From contig NZ_AZFT01000009.1 in NCBI RefSeq assembly GCF_001434405.1, positions 1 to 64,000 on the forward strand: DNA of 64,000 nucleotides, given 5' to 3'. The notes under the pieces are model-generated. The model made no database searches. It was not told the origin of the DNA and was given only the letters and a program-made list of their open reading frames with translations. Below, in pieces: positions 61,838 to 64,000 of the stretch (positions are counted from its first letter, which is position 1; each line of letters starts with the position of its first letter). The DNA is from Ligilactobacillus apodemi DSM 16634 = JCM 16172. GTDB lineage: Bacteria > Bacillota > Bacilli > Lactobacillales > Lactobacillaceae. The translations under genes and the position numbers were made by a program.

Positions 61838-62888
61838 TTTTATCTTCCAACTTCCTTACTTTTTTTAAACGCTCATTGCGCACATGAACTGGTTTGACCC
61901 CTAAAACATCTAACATAAAGGTAAAGATCGGGATCCCTACGATCAAGCCCCAAACTCCAAAGATATGTTCTGCGGCAAATAACACGACAAAAGTATAAAA
62001 CATTGGAAGTTCGGTACGACTTGCCATGAATTTAGGGTTTAAGACATAGGCTTCCAGTGCATGCACTACAAGCAACATCACGATGATGTAAATTACGTAA
62101 CGTAAGCCCCCTACAGAATAACCGATAAAAAGCATTGGGATCGCTGAAATGATCACCCCAGCAACTGGTACTAAGCTCAAAACAAAGATCATGATCCCTA
62201 AACTCAATAACTGTGGCATGCCCATGATCGCTAAACAGATCGTCGTGATCACGGTATTTACGACCGCAATCAAAAATTGGGCTTCCAAGACGACCCCAAA
62301 AGTGTTGACAAAAATCTTGGCAAAATGATAAATATCTTCAAAAATCCAAGAAAATGGTCCACTTAAAAAGCCCCGCGAAAAGCGGTACAAATCATCTTTT
62401 TCAACGGTAAAAAAGAAACTCAGTAACAACGACATCAAAAGCGTAAAGCCCATTGAACCAACACTTTTTAGGTAAGCAAAAGCTAACCCAACGCTACCTT
62501 TAACTTGTTGAAAAATATCGATCTTACCAAAATATTGTTCAACATAGTGGATCGTGCCCACTAATTCTTTTGGTGGATTTTGATAAAAACTGATTGCTGA
62601 TCTGATCAAACTATCAGACTGGTCGATCAATTTTGGTACATAGTTAGTGACCGCTAAATAAATAAAACCGATCAACAGCAAATAGGTTGCGATCACAATT
62701 ACCTGAGACGGAATTTTGACGAAACGTCGGATAAAATTAGTCAGTTGAATGACCAAAAAAGTAAAGATAAAGGTCAACAAAATGATGCTGATCAAACTGC
62801 GAAAAGCATACAAGAGTCCGATGACCCCTAACAGTACAACGAACCGACGCAAGGATGTATTATCAATAAATTTTTTCCAAAGATCCAT
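61830..62888 (-). CDS. AI-2E family transporter (PerM/YdiK-like)
   Basis: 352 residues, about eight TM helices: two near the N-terminus, a helical middle region (about 90-140), then a cluster ending in FAAEHIFGVWGLIVGIPIFTFMLDVLGVK, the family signature. Members export AI-2 or act as Na+/H+ antiporters; the specific role is unknown. First gene of a two-gene operon with the aminotransferase. Confidence 0.88.
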   Translation of the reverse strand: MDLWKKFIDNTSLRRFVVLLGVIGLLYAFRSLISIILLTFIFTFLVIQLTNFIRRFVKIPSQVIVIATYLLLIGFIYLAVTNYVPKLIDQSDSLIRSAISFYQNPPKELVGTIHYVEQYFGKIDIFQQVKGSVGLAFAYLKSVGSMGFTLLMSLLLSFFFTVEKDDLYRFSRGFLSGPFSWIFEDIYHFAKIFVNTFGVVLEAQFLIAVVNTVITTICLAIMGMPQLLSLGIMIFVLSLVPVAGVIISAIPMLFIGYSVGGLRYVIYIIVMLLVVHALEAYVLNPKFMASRTELPMFYTFVVLFAAEHIFGVWGLIVGIPIFTFMLDVLGVKPVHVRNERLKKVRKLEDKNE

Positions 62889-62982
62889 ACACTTTCCCCT
62901 TACTTCTGAATAATAAGTTTAGTATAACACACCCTCGTAATATTTCCCCTTTTACGTGTAGTTTTTTCGAGCAAGCAACAAT

Positions 62983-63018
62983 AAAAAACTGAGCACGACT
63001 TCAATGATCGTGCTCAGC
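62983..63018 (-). terminator. galM terminator
   Basis: CTGAGCACGA pairs with TCGTGCTCAG, followed on the minus strand by six Ts. Confidence 0.92.
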
Positions 63019-63035
63019 TCAAAGGATTTTACTAA

Positions 63036-64000
63036 TTATTTAAAATTATCGTAGGCAAATTCAATGTGATAGGAACGTTTACCGTTCTTTGGCAAGATGA
63101 TGTCACCAAAGTTTTCTTGGTTGATCGCATCTGGTAAAGTTTGCGCTTCTAACGCGATCCCTTCACCTGGAATGGCACTCTTACCTAGATCACGTGCGAA
63201 TTTGATCTCAGTATCAAGTTCAGGCATGTTATACATTACTAACGCATTGCGATCAGACTTGATCGTCACTTGGCGGCCACTATCTGCATCCCGCAAGATC
63301 GCGATCGGTTCTTCTTTATTTTCAGCGCCAGAAACTACAAAAGCATCATCGAACCCGTCATTTTCATCAGCGGCAGCCTTAAGATTTCTGAATTCTCTAA
63401 AATCAAGTGGTGTGCCCGTCACATCAACTACCCGACCAGTTGGGATATTTTTATCATTTGTCTCCAAAGTCGCATCACTAAAGATCTGTAATTCATGGCT
63501 AGAGAGATCTTGACGGTCACTTAAGTTAAAGTACACGTGATTAGTCGGGTTAAACAAACTATCCTTAGCCCCACCTAAAGCACTATAAGATAACTTCACT
63601 TTATTATCATTGTCTAAAGTAAAGATGATCGTTGCTAAAATATTTCCTGGGAAATCATCCATTTTTTCGGTGATTTTCTTTTGAAAGATCACGCTAACAC
63701 TATCATTGTTGCGTGAAGTCGTATAATTCCAATTTAACGTGCTAAATCCATTTGGACCACCGTGAAGCATGTTGCCATTTTCATTTTGTGGTAATTGCAC
63801 TTCTTGACCGTCTAATTCACATTTACCCCCAGCAATGCGCCCCGCTACACGTCCGATCGATTTACAAATGTTTTGTGCATTGGTGTAATAATCTTTAGTA
63901 TGATCAAAACTCAACAACAAGTTCTTTTTGCCATCGCCATCCGGAACATTAAAAGCTTGCCAAATTGCGCCCATTGTCAAACATGAAATCTCGACCCCAT
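63036..64000 (-). CDS. galM: Aldose 1-epimerase, 5' end beyond the window
   Basis: The frame stays open past 63980 (GVEISCLTMGAIWQAF) to the window edge, so about 15-20 N-terminal residues are missing. Mutarotase signatures: GRVAGRIAGGKCELDG, LHGGPNGFSTLNW, NPTNHVYFNLSD (catalytic His) and EGIALEAQTLPDAIN (catalytic Glu). It interconverts alpha and beta anomers of galactose or glucose. Confidence 0.93.
   Translation of the reverse strand, partial: GVEISCLTMGAIWQAFNVPDGDGKKNLLLSFDHTKDYYTNAQNICKSIGRVAGRIAGGKCELDGQEVQLPQNENGNMLHGGPNGFSTLNWNYTTSRNNDSVSVIFQKKITEKMDDFPGNILATIIFTLDNDNKVKLSYSALGGAKDSLFNPTNHVYFNLSDRQDLSSHELQIFSDATLETNDKNIPTGRVVDVTGTPLDFREFRNLKAAADENDGFDDAFVVSGAENKEEPIAILRDADSGRQVTIKSDRNALVMYNMPELDTEIKFARDLGKSAIPGEGIALEAQTLPDAINQENFGDIILPKNGKRSYHIEFAYDNFK

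Overview
The window comes from an AT-rich, low-GC Gram-positive genome of the Lactobacillaceae type. Evidence for this is the conserved block lysS-dusB-hslO-ftsH-hpt-tilS-yabR-divIC-rqcP-yabM-mfd-pth, an L-lactate dehydrogenase next to it, an LPxTG-anchored lactocepin-like protease with a KxYKxGKxW-type signal peptide, and lactococcin-972-type bacteriocin loci. A Ligilactobacillus-like species is my best guess, but the genus is inference.

Layout. 1-375: leader and four tandem promoters of an rRNA operon that runs leftward out of the window. 376-15870: a leftward run of housekeeping genes (tRNA charging and modification, proteostasis, purine salvage, cell division, ribosome rescue, transcription-repair coupling). 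15871-16145: a divergent promoter region (pth one way, ldh the other) built on a perfect 16-bp inverted repeat. 16146-26369: small metabolic, regulatory and transport genes in both orientations. 26589-31472: a 1,627-residue cell-wall subtilase. 31519-33919: peptidase, ndk and an HD nucleotidase. 34026-39038: a CcpA/LicT-type beta-glucoside operon (antiterminator, PTS EIIBCA, GH1 enzyme, VOC protein) with two RAT/terminator switches. 39142-43915: a zinc-ribbon serine-hydrolase membrane protein, a MetE-like protein, small membrane proteins and a MarR regulator with a clear palindromic operator.

From about 44 kb the character changes. 44150-47410 is a lactococcin-972 locus (secreted peptide, 7-TM immunity/transport protein, ABC ATPase); its peptide gene looks frameshifted, because the ORF reads through its own terminator. 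48.9-53.3 kb is a strip of decaying genes around an intact pnuC. 51.0-60.1 kb is a stacked island. Three copies of a repeat, two of them joined to the 3' end of gpmA, bracket two cassettes: Rgg regulator + M16-peptidase remnant + ABC-2 transporter, and a second lactococcin-972-like peptide + ABC transporter. Intact gpmA closes the island. 60644-64000: MalY-type aminotransferase, AI-2E-family exporter and galM (cut by the window end).

Two signals cut across the annotation. GATC is strongly over-represented in the core genes, mostly as a G-ending codon followed by ATC (Ile), and nearly absent from the Rgg gene, which marks that cassette as foreign. Single-base homopolymer lesions cluster between 44.5 and 55.3 kb, while no core gene shows one.
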